A DNA stretch of 64,000 bases from Geobacter sp. OR-1 (GCF_000813145.1 NZ_BAZF01000014.1:1-64000); one strand, 5' to 3'. Positions 19,444 to 29,425 are shown, numbered from the stretch's first letter. Notes: generated from the letters alone by a model not told the origin. Numbers and translations are program-made.

Positions 19444-21372
19444 TCATTGATAAGTAAAGCTGTTAACAAACTTTTCAATCAGTATCTGTGTTGAGAGAAT
19501 GCCGACAAAAGCCATATTCTCTCGAAAACCCTGTCTCTGGTTGCGCAGACATTTTTCGACCAGATGCCTTACAGCCTGTGGCTTGAAGATGCCAGCGTTA
19601 ATTATTGCGTCCTTAGAGAGGTAACATTCGATGTGCTCTCTCCCAATTTTACCGGAAAAACTTGCAATATCCGGAGCCATGTAAGGCTGTTTCTTTCTGC
19701 AGATTATACCTGATGGCAGCCGCCCTGCCATTGCCTTTTTGAGGATGTTTTTTTCGTTAAGCGTTTTCATGCGTAGACCTGGCGGTATTTGACATGCATA
19801 CTCCACCAATCTATGGTCCAGAAACGGGAACCGCCCCTCGACAGAGTTGGCCATGGCCATTCTGTCTCCCTGCGAGGACAGGAGATAGTTTCCGAGGAGA
19901 GTTTTTGCCTCCAGATACTGAGCTGCGGAAAAAAAATCAAGGCCAGATAGTTTATGCCCATATCTCGACTCTATCTTGTCGATGGGGTTGGAAAAGGAAC
20001 CGTCTGCTATTTCATTTCTAAGGAAATTATGGGTCCAGCAAGTGGTCTTCCATCTTGGACGATGCGAATAAAATGGATCCAGCGGAGAAGCGCCGGTATC
20101 AAAAAACTTTGTTGCATAAGCAGCAGATTCCGTGGGAGAAAGCGCAAGATATGGATACAGCCTCTTAAGCAGCAATGGTCTTAAACTGGAGGAGGTGTCT
20201 CGGTGAATGAAAGCCCGGATTTTAGCCTCCTTGAAAATATCATAACCACCGAGGATCTCGTCAGCCCCTTCACCTGTAAGAACAACCTTATATCCATTTT
20301 CCCGCACCAGCCGAGATAACAATAATAAAGGTGCCGGAGCAGTGCGCAATAGCGGAGTTTCGGCGTGCCAGACGACATCCGGGAATACAGAAGCGATCTC
20401 GTCAGAAATGCAGTTTACAGAAGCATGATCCGTATCGAGAAAAGAAACCACTTCCTGCTGTTCACTGCTTTCGTCATAAGTAGAATCGGAAAAGGTGACA
20501 GAGAAAGTTTTGAGCCTGTTGCTGGTGTGACTCCTGACCAACGATGTAATTGAAGAAGAGTCCAGTCCACCGCTCAGATAGGCGCCAACAGGCACATCAG
20601 CCCTGAGTTGCAGCCTGATTGAATCTATCAAAAGCTCTCTGTATTCTTCGGCATAATCAACTTCTGACCGGAAAATGTTCTTGTCCAACAAAGTGAAGGG
20701 GATGTCCCAATATTCGCTCTCGCTTATCCCATCAGTATCGACCCAGGCATAATGTCCTGGCGCAAGCTGTCTGATGCCCTTGAATATCGTCTCCCGGTCT
20801 CCAGGCATCCAAAATGTAAACACCTCTTTCAGCACAACCGGATCGATCTCTCTGGGTATTGAACTTTCCGCAGCGAATATTGCCTTGATCTCTGAACCAA
20901 AATAGAATCTCCCGTCATGGATCGTGTAAAAAAGCGGGCGTATCCCCATCCTGTCCCTGGCAAGCAACAGCTTCCGCCTTCTTCCGTCCCATAACGCTAT
21001 GGCAAACTGCCCATTCAAATCATCCAGGCACCTTGCACCCTTTTCCTCAAAGAGATGAACAATTACCTCCGTATCGGAATTTGTACTGAATCGATGGCCA
21101 AGCTTTTCGAGATCGGTACGAAGCTCTAAATAATTGAAAATCTCACCATTAAACACCACCCAGAGTGAGCCGTCCTCGTTAGTAATCGGTTGGGCGCCGC
21201 CATCAATATCGATTATGCTCAAACGGGAATGTGCCAGCCCAATATCCGGCCTCAGGTAGTAACCTGTGCCGTCAGGCCCCCGGTGATGCAGCATAGCGAT
21301 CATTCGTTCAAGAGACGATCTCTCGACAGGGCTTGCATCCTTCATATTGAGGATTCCAGCTATCCCGCACAT
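19444..21372 (-). CDS. Asparagine-synthase-like amidotransferase, XrtA-associated (1)
   Basis: This 642-residue enzyme has an N-terminal class II glutaminase domain starting at MCGIAGILN, with Cys2 as nucleophile. The synthetase domain has the ATP loop AYLSGGLDSSSITSLV near residue 263. Two-domain proteins like this are a fixed part of XrtA/PEP-CTERM EPS loci, where they probably amidate uronic acids of the polysaccharide rather than aspartate; that role is inferred from context. A second paralogue lies 25 bases upstream. Glutaminase residues such as HRGPDGTGYY (about 31) and the Arg/Asn pocket (VFNGEIFNY near 74) are present. Confidence 0.9.
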   Translation of the reverse strand: MCGIAGILNMKDASPVERSSLERMIAMLHHRGPDGTGYYLRPDIGLAHSRLSIIDIDGGAQPITNEDGSLWVVFNGEIFNYLELRTDLEKLGHRFSTNSDTEVIVHLFEEKGARCLDDLNGQFAIALWDGRRRKLLLARDRMGIRPLFYTIHDGRFYFGSEIKAIFAAESSIPREIDPVVLKEVFTFWMPGDRETIFKGIRQLAPGHYAWVDTDGISESEYWDIPFTLLDKNIFRSEVDYAEEYRELLIDSIRLQLRADVPVGAYLSGGLDSSSITSLVRSHTSNRLKTFSVTFSDSTYDESSEQQEVVSFLDTDHASVNCISDEIASVFPDVVWHAETPLLRTAPAPLLLLSRLVRENGYKVVLTGEGADEILGGYDIFKEAKIRAFIHRDTSSSLRPLLLKRLYPYLALSPTESAAYATKFFDTGASPLDPFYSHRPRWKTTCWTHNFLRNEIADGSFSNPIDKIESRYGHKLSGLDFFSAAQYLEAKTLLGNYLLSSQGDRMAMANSVEGRFPFLDHRLVEYACQIPPGLRMKTLNEKNILKKAMAGRLPSGIICRKKQPYMAPDIASFSGKIGREHIECYLSKDAIINAGIFKPQAVRHLVEKCLRNQRQGFRENMAFVGILSTQILIEKFVNSFTYQ

Positions 21373-21397
21373 TTCTGTACCCCTAATAATACCTGGG

Positions 21398-23272
21398 TCA
21401 ACTCAGCCATTCCTTGTGCCAAAGAGCCAGCATCAGCAAATTCCAGAGAATTTCTCCATTATTTTCTCTACCTTCCTGATGTTCCTGCCAAATCTGATTG
21501 ACAGTAGAAATATCCAAAATCTCGTGTAACGGCTGGTAATTAAGGAAAGAGGATTCCGCAAGCGGTTTCAATTCTGACCTGAACCAACTATCGAGCGGCA
21601 CGGTAAAACCGTGCTTGGCGCGATTCAGAATGCTGCGGGGGAGGAGTCTACGGAAGGCATTCCTAAGGATAATCTTCTTGCTGTTACCCTTGATTTTCCA
21701 GCGACTGGGAAGTGATGCGGCAAATTCGATTATCCGATAATCGAGAAAAGGCGCCCGCACTTCCAGAGAGTTGGCCATGCTCATCCGATCCACCTTCACC
21801 AGGATGTCCCCTGGGAGATAGGTTTTCAAGTCAGTGTAAAGCATGTGAGAAACATGATCGGCACCCTGCATCTTCTCCCAGTACTGAAGAGTGTGGAGCG
21901 CCGGGTCATAGCCACGACAAGCGAGCCTGAAATTTTCAGAGAGTAATAAAGAGTGGGCCGCTTGCCCTTTGCAGCTGTTGGTTCTGAAAAACGCCCGGCC
22001 GGGATCCATCATAGCGCTACTGCTAAGAGACCTGGCCTTCCTGGCAAGGATGTTGTTCTCCAAACCTTCTACCCCTGAATGAATCAGGCTGAGGATTGGT
22101 CGGGGAACTAGTTGCCGAGTCAGATTTTCTTTCAGTTCAACCACATATTTAGCATACCCGGCAAAACTCTCATCTCCACCATCACCAGCAATTGCAACTG
22201 TGACGGCCTGCCTGGCAAGTCGCGAGACGTGATAGGTAGGGACTGCAGAGGAATCGGCAAACGGCTCATCAAAGAATTTCGGCAACAAAGATACTGTGTC
22301 GAGCAGGTTCTCCTGAACGAAATACTCCTGATGATCGGTATTAAAAAGCGTTGCGATCTCCCGGGCATAGGGAGACTCATCATGCCGCTTGTCCTGAAAA
22401 CCGATGGTGCAGGTTCGCACCGGATTTTCAGATGCCCTTGTCATCAGTGCCACCACAGCGCTGGAGTCGACCCCGCCGCTTAAAAAGGCGCCCAGAGGTA
22501 CGTCCGAGATCATACGGGAAGATGTGGCATCCTGAAGCAGTTCCAGAAGCTCTTCTTCCGCCTCATTTATTGAGGCTCTACCGGTCTCTGCAAAGCTGAT
22601 ATCCCAATATTCGGCTATCCGTGGCTCGCAGCCAGCCTTGAGTACCATAAAATGCGCCGGGGGAAGCTTGAATATATTCCTGTAGATAGTCTTGGGATCA
22701 GGTATGTAATGATAAGAAAGATAATCAGGGATGGCAGTCGGCTCAATCTCCCTGGAAATCCCCGGAATCTGCAGAATCGACTTTATTTCGGAGCCAAAGG
22801 CCATTCGGTCGCCGCCGGCATGATAATAATAAAGCGGCTTCTTGCCGATACGGTCGCGGGCGAGGAATAAGGTCCGGTCAACTTTGTCCCAGATGGCAAA
22901 GGCGAACATGCCGTTAAGTTTTTTCAGGCATCCGGTCCCGAGCTTACTGTAGAGCGCCAGGATAACCTCGGTGTCAGTCTTGGTACGAAACTGGACCCCT
23001 TCTGTCTCCAGGCCACTCCTCAGAGTGAGAAAATTATATATTTCGCCATTAAAAACTATGACCAAGCGGCCATCACTGGAGAACATCGGTTGGTTCCCCT
23101 GAGGGGAAAGATCAATGATACTAAGACGTCGATGAGCCAGTCCTACATGCTCGTCAAGATATTCACCACCGGCGTCAGGTCCACGATGTCGGATAACTTC
23201 GCCCATTCGGCGGAGTGTAGTTTCGTTGGCATCAGGTGAAGACGCCCTGAAAAAACCTGCTATCCCGCACAT
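21398..23272 (-). CDS. Asparagine-synthase-like amidotransferase, XrtA-associated (2)
   Basis: This 624-residue paralogue of the next gene has the same layout. MCGIAGFFR carries the Cys2 nucleophile, HRGPDAGGEYL lies near 30, VFNGEIYNF near 74 and the ATP-binding AFLSGGVDSSAVVALM near 258. All catalytic positions I can recognise are kept, so both copies look active. They differ enough to have different acceptor sugars. The start codon lies 13 bases inside the end of the GT2 gene, so translation is likely coupled. It is a cytoplasmic enzyme acting on nucleotide- or lipid-linked sugars. Confidence 0.9.
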   Translation of the reverse strand: MCGIAGFFRASSPDANETTLRRMGEVIRHRGPDAGGEYLDEHVGLAHRRLSIIDLSPQGNQPMFSSDGRLVIVFNGEIYNFLTLRSGLETEGVQFRTKTDTEVILALYSKLGTGCLKKLNGMFAFAIWDKVDRTLFLARDRIGKKPLYYYHAGGDRMAFGSEIKSILQIPGISREIEPTAIPDYLSYHYIPDPKTIYRNIFKLPPAHFMVLKAGCEPRIAEYWDISFAETGRASINEAEEELLELLQDATSSRMISDVPLGAFLSGGVDSSAVVALMTRASENPVRTCTIGFQDKRHDESPYAREIATLFNTDHQEYFVQENLLDTVSLLPKFFDEPFADSSAVPTYHVSRLARQAVTVAIAGDGGDESFAGYAKYVVELKENLTRQLVPRPILSLIHSGVEGLENNILARKARSLSSSAMMDPGRAFFRTNSCKGQAAHSLLLSENFRLACRGYDPALHTLQYWEKMQGADHVSHMLYTDLKTYLPGDILVKVDRMSMANSLEVRAPFLDYRIIEFAASLPSRWKIKGNSKKIILRNAFRRLLPRSILNRAKHGFTVPLDSWFRSELKPLAESSFLNYQPLHEILDISTVNQIWQEHQEGRENNGEILWNLLMLALWHKEWLS

Positions 23273-24219
23273 TGGGAAACTCCGGTCCGACGCCCACTGG
23301 AGAATACCCCGGCTCCGCGAGCAAACAAATAGATATTGAGGAGAAAATGAAGTTGGAGCAGTCCAGTAATAGAGTTGTGAGGGGGTAGTTTTCTGAAGCT
23401 CTTAAGCAGAAGCAAAACCTGCCAGATAATCAAACCTGCGGAGAAATCAAGTATCAGGGAATTGTGTCCAGAAAGCAAACTAAAGAGCCAACAGATCCAA
23501 ATCAAGCAATGAAATGATGGGGCAATCAGGCTTGGAATTTCTGACAGGGTCAAACCATGCTGCAGCATTCCGGTAAAATTGCTCTTTCCTCGCCAGAGTT
23601 CCTTTCGGAAAAAATGACTTACTGTCGCTGCTTCGCCATGGTGAACGGCGACAATCGAACTGTCGCTTATAATCGCTCCGAACGGCTTCAGCCGCATGGA
23701 CAGATCATAATCCTCACAGGTAATAAGCGACTCATCAAAACCTCCGGACGCGGCAAAAGCTTCCCGGCGAACAAACATGTTCATCGACTCAAGCCAATCA
23801 GTTTCGCAAAGATCGGCATCCTTTCTCCTGACTGCAAACCACACCTTCGGTACCCAGTTCGCATTATCAGGAACGATCGGCGGACTGCCGAAACAAGCCA
23901 CCTCATTTTTCATGAGATAGGCTGAGGCATTTCTCAGCCAAGAGGGTATAACAGTGCAGTCAGCATCAATGAATGAGAGAATTTCGCCTGAAGCTTGTCC
24001 TGCTCCAAAATTCCTAAGCCCAGATATTGTCAAGTCTGGCTTAATATATACAGTAGCTCCCTTAGTCTCGGCAATTTCAACTGTGCCGTCTGAAGACCCG
24101 TTGTCAACAACGATAACTTCAAACTGGTTTTTATCGAATTCGACTCTGTTAATCGAATCCAGACAACGGCCAATGTTTGCCTCTTCGTTTTTCGCCGGGA
24201 TAATTATGGAAAATTGCAT
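23260..24219 (-). CDS. Membrane-associated GT2 glycosyltransferase
   Basis: This family-2 glycosyltransferase begins MQFSIIIPAKNEEANIGRCL, with the nucleotide-binding Asp in VVDNGSSDGTVEIAE and the metal motif SFIDADC near residue 95. The acceptor part follows (CEDYDLSMRL near 175), and two or three hydrophobic helices stand at the C-terminal end (about 230-305), anchoring it to the inner membrane. I placed the start at 24219, where the fold begins; the frame stays open to 24258, but that would overlap the FemAB-like gene by 32 bases. It overlaps the next amidotransferase gene by 13 bases. Confidence 0.83.
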   Translation of the reverse strand: MQFSIIIPAKNEEANIGRCLDSINRVEFDKNQFEVIVVDNGSSDGTVEIAETKGATVYIKPDLTISGLRNFGAGQASGEILSFIDADCTVIPSWLRNASAYLMKNEVACFGSPPIVPDNANWVPKVWFAVRRKDADLCETDWLESMNMFVRREAFAASGGFDESLITCEDYDLSMRLKPFGAIISDSSIVAVHHGEAATVSHFFRKELWRGKSNFTGMLQHGLTLSEIPSLIAPSFHCLIWICWLFSLLSGHNSLILDFSAGLIIWQVLLLLKSFRKLPPHNSITGLLQLHFLLNIYLFARGAGVFSSGRRTGVSQCAG

Positions 24220-24226
24220 AGGCAGC

Positions 24227-25258
24227 TCACGGGATATTACGGACGATTGGCGGACCAATCAACCGCGTTAACCCAACAGGTAGTTTCTGCCAAACCTTTA
24301 TCGCCAGTTCAAATTTAGGATTTTTTGGATTCAGTTCGGGTAGCGTCTCTCCCTTTGGCAACAGATACTGCCAGTAAAGCTGTACGGGCTCTGCCCCCCA
24401 CTGTTTCTTGAAATTATAGGTCCCTTCGTGAGGGGTGGAGCGTCCAAAGTCGAATTTATTGAATCCGTTACCTATTGCGAGCTTGATTGCTTCCCAATAG
24501 AGCATGTTGTTTGGACAGAAATTCTTGAAATCGGCAATAGATGACGCCCAAGGTATCTCTATGGTATCACCGAACCAAAGGGCAATACCGGCTGCGATTA
24601 TTCTTCCTTCATGTCTGACTGCAATTATGTGTGAAGAGTCTGCCAGTTCATCAAGCACTGTATAGAAGAATTTCTTCGCATATACCGGTGTACCCAAATC
24701 GCGCATGTTGCGAGCAAACACATCATAAAAACCGTCGAGCAGTTCTACATGACCAATCTCTGGAACCAACCCGAATTTTTCTGGCTTTCGTATCTGGTTG
24801 CGAAGCTTGGCATTGAATGCTTGCCACTGCTCATCAACTGTCCCTGCAAGTTCAAGAATCATAGTAACCTTATGCTGTCGTGTCGGCAAGCCATCAAAAC
24901 CATTGCGCAAATGCCTTAGCTCAACATGATCTGCCCCGCATTCTCGTCTAACTTTTTCCGCAGCAACCAAAAGCGCTTCTCCTGCAACTGCATTTAAACA
25001 GAGAAGCCCGCCATAATTGACAAATGGGACCGATACCAGAAAATTGCCGAACAATGAACTTTTCATATGGATGAGCGGCAAGACCCCCTGCCACTCCCCA
25101 TCTTCATCGACCGTCGCCAGATAGTGCCCTTCATGGCCAAAGCTTTTCTCAATGATGGTTTTCCATTTAAACTGATGATAGGCAGTGCAACCATCTGCCT
25201 TAAGCACAAAAGCATCCCAGGCAACCTGGTCATTATCTGTCACTGTTCTGACATTCAT
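24227..25258 (-). CDS. FemAB-related GNAT-fold protein, XrtA/PEP-CTERM-associated
   Basis: This 343-residue protein has the double GNAT fold of FemA/FemB-like transferases. VAWDAFVLKADGCTAYHQFKW at the N-terminus and DFGRSTPHEGTYNFKKQWGA near residue 275-295 are the standard signatures of the PEP-CTERM-associated subfamily. Related Fem proteins transfer aminoacyl groups from tRNA; in this subfamily the substrate has not been established and may be a sugar amine of the EPS. It overlaps the deacetylase gene by 4 bases, and in other loci these two are regularly adjacent. Confidence 0.88.
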   Translation of the reverse strand: MNVRTVTDNDQVAWDAFVLKADGCTAYHQFKWKTIIEKSFGHEGHYLATVDEDGEWQGVLPLIHMKSSLFGNFLVSVPFVNYGGLLCLNAVAGEALLVAAEKVRRECGADHVELRHLRNGFDGLPTRQHKVTMILELAGTVDEQWQAFNAKLRNQIRKPEKFGLVPEIGHVELLDGFYDVFARNMRDLGTPVYAKKFFYTVLDELADSSHIIAVRHEGRIIAAGIALWFGDTIEIPWASSIADFKNFCPNNMLYWEAIKLAIGNGFNKFDFGRSTPHEGTYNFKKQWGAEPVQLYWQYLLPKGETLPELNPKNPKFELAIKVWQKLPVGLTRLIGPPIVRNIP

Positions 25259-26109
25259 GGAATAATGGCCCTGTCAAGCACCTCTGACATGTTGGTGAAT
25301 TGAACCGATCCTATTATCTTGCGCAATTTGGCTTCAGTAGAATGGAGATTCAGATAATGCCTGAAAGTAGATTTAAGTCCCGCTTTGATTCGCGGTTGGT
25401 CCGGATCAATCTCCCAGGGGTGAAAATACAACACCGCCGGTTGACACTCATTTCTGTTGATCGAATTAATGCCATGCTGCAGAATAGCGGCGGTTAGTAA
25501 GCGAAGATAACCACCACCCGCGATCGGCAGACGCAGTTCCTTATTCCATAAACGCAGAGGATATGTTGTCAAAGGAAATTCCATAATCGTACCGGTCTGA
25601 CACTTGACAAGATGAGGGAATCTAGGTGCATCCGGAACTCCGTACGTATCGTGATAAACGGGAAAGATGCTGGAATCGTAACTAAAACCCTCTTCAATCA
25701 GGATATCCAGAGCCCAAAACGATTTCCCGGTTATCGAGTAACTAGGAGCGCGATATCCCTTCACAGGTTCGCCAATCAAACCTTCGAGAATCTGCTTGGC
25801 CCTGCAGATATCCTCTCTGAATCGTGCCGGGCCAATTTCGTACACCAGTTCATGGCCGTAACCATGACAGGCTATCTCATGGCCTCGACGCCGAATTTCC
25901 TTAACCAGCGATCCTTCCCTGTCGGCAACCCAGCCAAGAACAAAAAATGTCGCCCGGACATCAAGCTGATCGAACATGTCAAGGATGCGCAGCGTATTTT
26001 CAACAACCCTAAGAGGGAATTTGCACCAATGGTCGCGACTGACGCAATTTGCAAAGGCATTTACCTGAAAATAGTCCTCTACATCGACGGTAAGCGCATT
26101 GTAAATCAT
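25255..26109 (-). CDS. Polysaccharide deacetylase, XrtA-associated
   Basis: This 284-residue NodB-homology deacetylase starts with NALTVDVEDYFQVNAFA, with the catalytic Asp pair in DVED. The zinc-binding motif is ACHGYGHELVY near residue 93-103, followed by GYRAPSYSIT near 140 and a late LYFHPWEID near 225. These features define the exosortase-A-associated subfamily. It should remove acetyl groups from N-acetylated sugars of the EPS. No signal peptide is present, as is usual in this subfamily. Its start codon overlaps the stop of the barrel-protein gene by one base. Confidence 0.92.
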   Translation of the reverse strand: MIYNALTVDVEDYFQVNAFANCVSRDHWCKFPLRVVENTLRILDMFDQLDVRATFFVLGWVADREGSLVKEIRRRGHEIACHGYGHELVYEIGPARFREDICRAKQILEGLIGEPVKGYRAPSYSITGKSFWALDILIEEGFSYDSSIFPVYHDTYGVPDAPRFPHLVKCQTGTIMEFPLTTYPLRLWNKELRLPIAGGGYLRLLTAAILQHGINSINRNECQPAVLYFHPWEIDPDQPRIKAGLKSTFRHYLNLHSTEAKLRKIIGSVQFTNMSEVLDRAIIP

Positions 26110-27362
26110 TAAAAGCTCTTGGCAACTTCCAAGATCACTCTATTTATATCCTTGCTGCTTGATGTATCGGGAATGTTATAACGGTATGTAATGTGGGAGT
26201 AATTGAGGGACAGAGAAAGATCATTGTTAAATGAATAGGTAAGGCCGGTATTCCCAGTTAACCTATATGGATAATCGGTCGCAGTTGTTCTGGTGAAATG
26301 TTCTCCTAGCACCCCTACGGCGAGCACAAGACTGTCAACCAACTCATACTTCCCGGAAGCAGCAACTGTAATCCTTTTCCTGTCCGTAACTCCGGTTTCG
26401 AGAATTTCAAACTCAGAATACCCGCTGGAAATTTCGACGCTGCCTCTCGCAAAATTTCTCGCAAGCCGGCCGGTATAGATGGTTTCTTTTATGGAAGAGC
26501 GAAGCGGATCTTCGGTATACTGAACTTTGGTCTCCAAAGTAACCGTTGCAAATGAAAGGCCGTGAGTAAGTCCGGCGTTCCAGTACAAGTTACTTACACT
26601 TGAGTGGTTGTTGAAAGACTGCCAGCTATTTCCAGCCTGGCCGAACAAAAATGATTTTTCGGCATATTCATATCTGAAACCGCCATAAGCATTATGCCGC
26701 TTGTATTGTTGAATAGATGTGTCAGTATCAGAAAATGAGTACCCCCATGTGAGAGAGAACTTTTCCAGAACCTCATGACTTGCGTCCACAAATGCGTAAT
26801 GTTCTCTCTTGTCCACCCCAGACGGCTCTTTGTACCAAGTATTAGTATATCTGTAACCGGTTTTGATTGATGAATTATTGCCAACCCTGAAGACAAAATT
26901 GGGAGAAACAGTCCCGATATTCTGATCGCTCTGGTTAACAAACAGACTTTCATTTGTGTTGTCTCGCGCGACATCAAGAGATACTCTTTTATAAGTATCT
27001 CCCCCTTCGATGAAAAATAGATTCTCTATTACTACAATGTTGGTTGAAGCGTTGAGATTGTGTGTATACTCATCGCCCCTGGTTCCTTTAGCATAATGCC
27101 GATAGTCGAAATTATAGGAAGAGTTTAAATCCAGCCGAGGCGCATGATATTTCAGAGAAAACCCTGGTAAAACCCTAGTTATATATTCTTCCTGTTTTAT
27201 AGTAGCAGCCTCATCAACTCTGTCGGTATACTCTCCACTGACTGCGATTCGAGGTTTGATTTCGAATTCAGCAGCTTCAGAGATTACCGGAAACAAAGTG
27301 ACGCATCCCCAGGAAAACAAGATTAATATAAACAGTTGACACGTTTTCCCCATGGAAATCAA
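26109..27362 (-). CDS. XrtA-associated outer-membrane beta-barrel protein
   Basis: This 417-residue exported protein has a signal peptide (about residues 8-30, ending SEAAE) and many alternating aromatic strands such as YNFDYRHYAKG, YRYTNTWYKEP and LNYSHITYRYNI. It ends in VILEVAKSF with a terminal Phe, the outer-membrane insertion signal. It fits the PEP-CTERM-associated outer-membrane family and probably forms the EPS exit pore in place of a classical Wza octamer top. It lies between the ATPase and the deacetylase genes with 4-base and 1-base overlaps. Confidence 0.87.
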   Translation of the reverse strand: MISMGKTCQLFILILFSWGCVTLFPVISEAAEFEIKPRIAVSGEYTDRVDEAATIKQEEYITRVLPGFSLKYHAPRLDLNSSYNFDYRHYAKGTRGDEYTHNLNASTNIVVIENLFFIEGGDTYKRVSLDVARDNTNESLFVNQSDQNIGTVSPNFVFRVGNNSSIKTGYRYTNTWYKEPSGVDKREHYAFVDASHEVLEKFSLTWGYSFSDTDTSIQQYKRHNAYGGFRYEYAEKSFLFGQAGNSWQSFNNHSSVSNLYWNAGLTHGLSFATVTLETKVQYTEDPLRSSIKETIYTGRLARNFARGSVEISSGYSEFEILETGVTDRKRITVAASGKYELVDSLVLAVGVLGEHFTRTTATDYPYRLTGNTGLTYSFNNDLSLSLNYSHITYRYNIPDTSSSKDINRVILEVAKSF

Positions 27363-28519
27363 CTCCCCAGAATCTTTCTCACGATTCCGCCTTTTCCGCT
27401 TTTGGCAGTATCCTTGTCAGAGTCCTCATTTAGAATCTTTATCTTTTCAACTCTCGTACTCAAAGTAGTGATTGCCGAATCAGTTTCGTTGACATGAAAC
27501 ATAAATGCATTCTGTAACTCAGTTAATTTCTGGCCAAATTCTTTGTTAATAGATTCAGACAACAGTCTCGATTCTCTCTCCATCACATCTAATCGAGTGG
27601 TAATTTTTTGCAGGGCCTTGGAAATTTCCGACAAATCGAAACTTATGTTGCTTTCCATTTTGTTCGGAGGTGTCTGGTTATTGACGATGCCTTGTTCATT
27701 GCCCCAAAAATGCCTATCGAAATCAAGGTCGCCAGTGACATCCTTTACCATTGCCTCATCAATGGATCTTGTCCCTTCGGCAAAAGCGGAAATAAGCAAA
27801 AAATCGCAAATAATATTAATCAAACGAGGGATGCCTTGACTGTTGGCGGCAATGAGATCCAAAGCAGCTTTAGAAAAAGAAACCGCATCACGATTACCTG
27901 CGACCTGGAGTCGATGAAAAATGTACTGCTCCATCTCGGTTCTTGATAGAGGTTGGAGATGACAGTTGATGCTGATCCGTTGGCGCAACTGCCGCAACGC
28001 CGGAGAACTGATGGTGTCCCTGAGTTCCGGTTGACCGACAAGGATAATTTGCAGTAGCTTTGAGCTGTCAGTCTCAAGATTGGAAAGCATCCGGATCTCC
28101 TCCAGAAGCTTTGGAGTGAGATTCTGCGCCTCGTCCACAATGAGTACAGGAAAATTACCGACCGCATATTGTTCCACGAGGAAGTCATTAAGATCTCGGA
28201 GCATGACGGTCTTATCTTTGTTTGCAATCGAAATACCAAAGTCATCGTTTATCAATGCAATCAGTTGCTCTGAATTTACCCGGGTATTGAAAACCTTTGA
28301 TATGACAACCTGTTCATGATGCTTCTTTAGCATGTCTCGAATTATGGTTGTTTTACCGGAACCCACCTCTCCGGTCAGCAGGATAAATCCCACTCTCTCC
28401 TGAATGCCATAATCAAGGTACGTAAGAGCTCTTTTATGAGATTTGCTCAGAAATAAAAAGTCTGGGTTGGGTAACAGTTCAAACGGTTTTGATGAAAGGC
28501 TGAAATATGATTCATACAT
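27359..28519 (-). CDS. XrtA-associated ExeA-like AAA ATPase
   Basis: This 386-residue protein opens MYESYFSLSSKPFELLPNP, typical of the ExeA/GspA-like ATPases tied to PEP-CTERM loci. Walker A is LLTGEVGSGKTTIIRDM near residues 47-62, Walker B is PVLIVDEAQNL near 122-132, and a sensor/arginine segment LRQLRQRI lies near 180. The C-terminal 100 residues are predicted coiled coil. It probably powers or positions the secretion complex at the inner membrane. It is separated by 35 bases from the autokinase gene and overlaps the barrel gene by 4 bases. Confidence 0.9.
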   Translation of the reverse strand: MYESYFSLSSKPFELLPNPDFLFLSKSHKRALTYLDYGIQERVGFILLTGEVGSGKTTIIRDMLKKHHEQVVISKVFNTRVNSEQLIALINDDFGISIANKDKTVMLRDLNDFLVEQYAVGNFPVLIVDEAQNLTPKLLEEIRMLSNLETDSSKLLQIILVGQPELRDTISSPALRQLRQRISINCHLQPLSRTEMEQYIFHRLQVAGNRDAVSFSKAALDLIAANSQGIPRLINIICDFLLISAFAEGTRSIDEAMVKDVTGDLDFDRHFWGNEQGIVNNQTPPNKMESNISFDLSEISKALQKITTRLDVMERESRLLSESINKEFGQKLTELQNAFMFHVNETDSAITTLSTRVEKIKILNEDSDKDTAKSGKGGIVRKILGS

Positions 28520-28554
28520 ACTATAATTGCTCCAGGGATGTTACACGATAAGAC

Positions 28555-29406
28555 TTACTTCTGATCATTCTGCTTCTGGTAATAACGGTTATAATAATGG
28601 CCATACCTGTCATCAGCAACGCTGATTTCAGCTTCATTATAAACAATGCCGATCTTTTTAGCGCCTTCGAGAGCTTCTATGGCTTCCGCAATACTGGACT
28701 GAGAAGCAAGCCGTTCCTTTACAACAAATATGACTCCGTCAACCAGCCTGCTTATTGTTCTTGTTTCCGCAAACGGTAGAATTGGCGGTGTATCGATAAC
28801 AACAAAACGATCGGGATATCTATGCTTGATCTCCTGAATCAGTTTGACCATTCTTTGCGAAGTAAAAAGCTCAACCGGGTTCAGAGTAACACGACCCGCC
28901 GGTAACACCACAAGTTTACCAACCCCAGTGTGTTTCAACGCACTGGGGAGGTCTGACCGATCCTCCAACACCTCTGCAAGTCCAATATCACCATTAATTC
29001 CCAGATAGTTATTTATTGATGGCTTGCGAAGATCCGCATCTATCAGCAGAACAGTATGGTCCATTTCCTGAGCAAGACTCAAAGCAAGATTCAAAGCTGT
29101 AATACTTTTGCCTTCACCGGCTATGGCACTGGTAACCATAATCACATTGGCAAAATCTCGCTCCTTAGCCGTAGCGACAAGCAATGACTTGAGTTTTCTG
29201 TACTCCTCAGAAATAGGGGAACTCGAATCGGTGATGGAAACCAAAAGAGGATTACTAATTTCAGTGACTACGGTCTGTAAAGGATATTCGCTTGAAGCCT
29301 GGACGTTTGATGTGCTCGGTGGAAATTCCACCGGCTCGGGTTGAACGTCCGGCATTCGCTGCCTCAATTGTGAAGCCTTTTCAAGGGCCTTTTCTATCCT
29401 GCTCAT
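28555..29406 (-). CDS. Tyrosine autokinase (BY-kinase), XrtA-associated
   Basis: This 283-residue cytoplasmic BY-kinase controls EPS chain length through cycles of tyrosine phosphorylation. Walker A is MVTSAIAGEGKSITALNLAL near residue 91-110, Walker A' is VLLIDADLRKPSINNYLG near 120-137, and Walker B is VVIDTPP near 202. The C-terminal tail YGHYYNRYYQKQ holds a cluster of five tyrosines, the usual autophosphorylation site. The kinase is encoded apart from its membrane activator, the Wzz-like protein 19 bases upstream, as in Gram-positive Cap systems and XrtA loci. Confidence 0.92.
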   Translation of the reverse strand: MSRIEKALEKASQLRQRMPDVQPEPVEFPPSTSNVQASSEYPLQTVVTEISNPLLVSITDSSSPISEEYRKLKSLLVATAKERDFANVIMVTSAIAGEGKSITALNLALSLAQEMDHTVLLIDADLRKPSINNYLGINGDIGLAEVLEDRSDLPSALKHTGVGKLVVLPAGRVTLNPVELFTSQRMVKLIQEIKHRYPDRFVVIDTPPILPFAETRTISRLVDGVIFVVKERLASQSSIAEAIEALEGAKKIGIVYNEAEISVADDRYGHYYNRYYQKQNDQK

Positions 29407-29425
29407 CTGATCCTCTTCTATTGAA

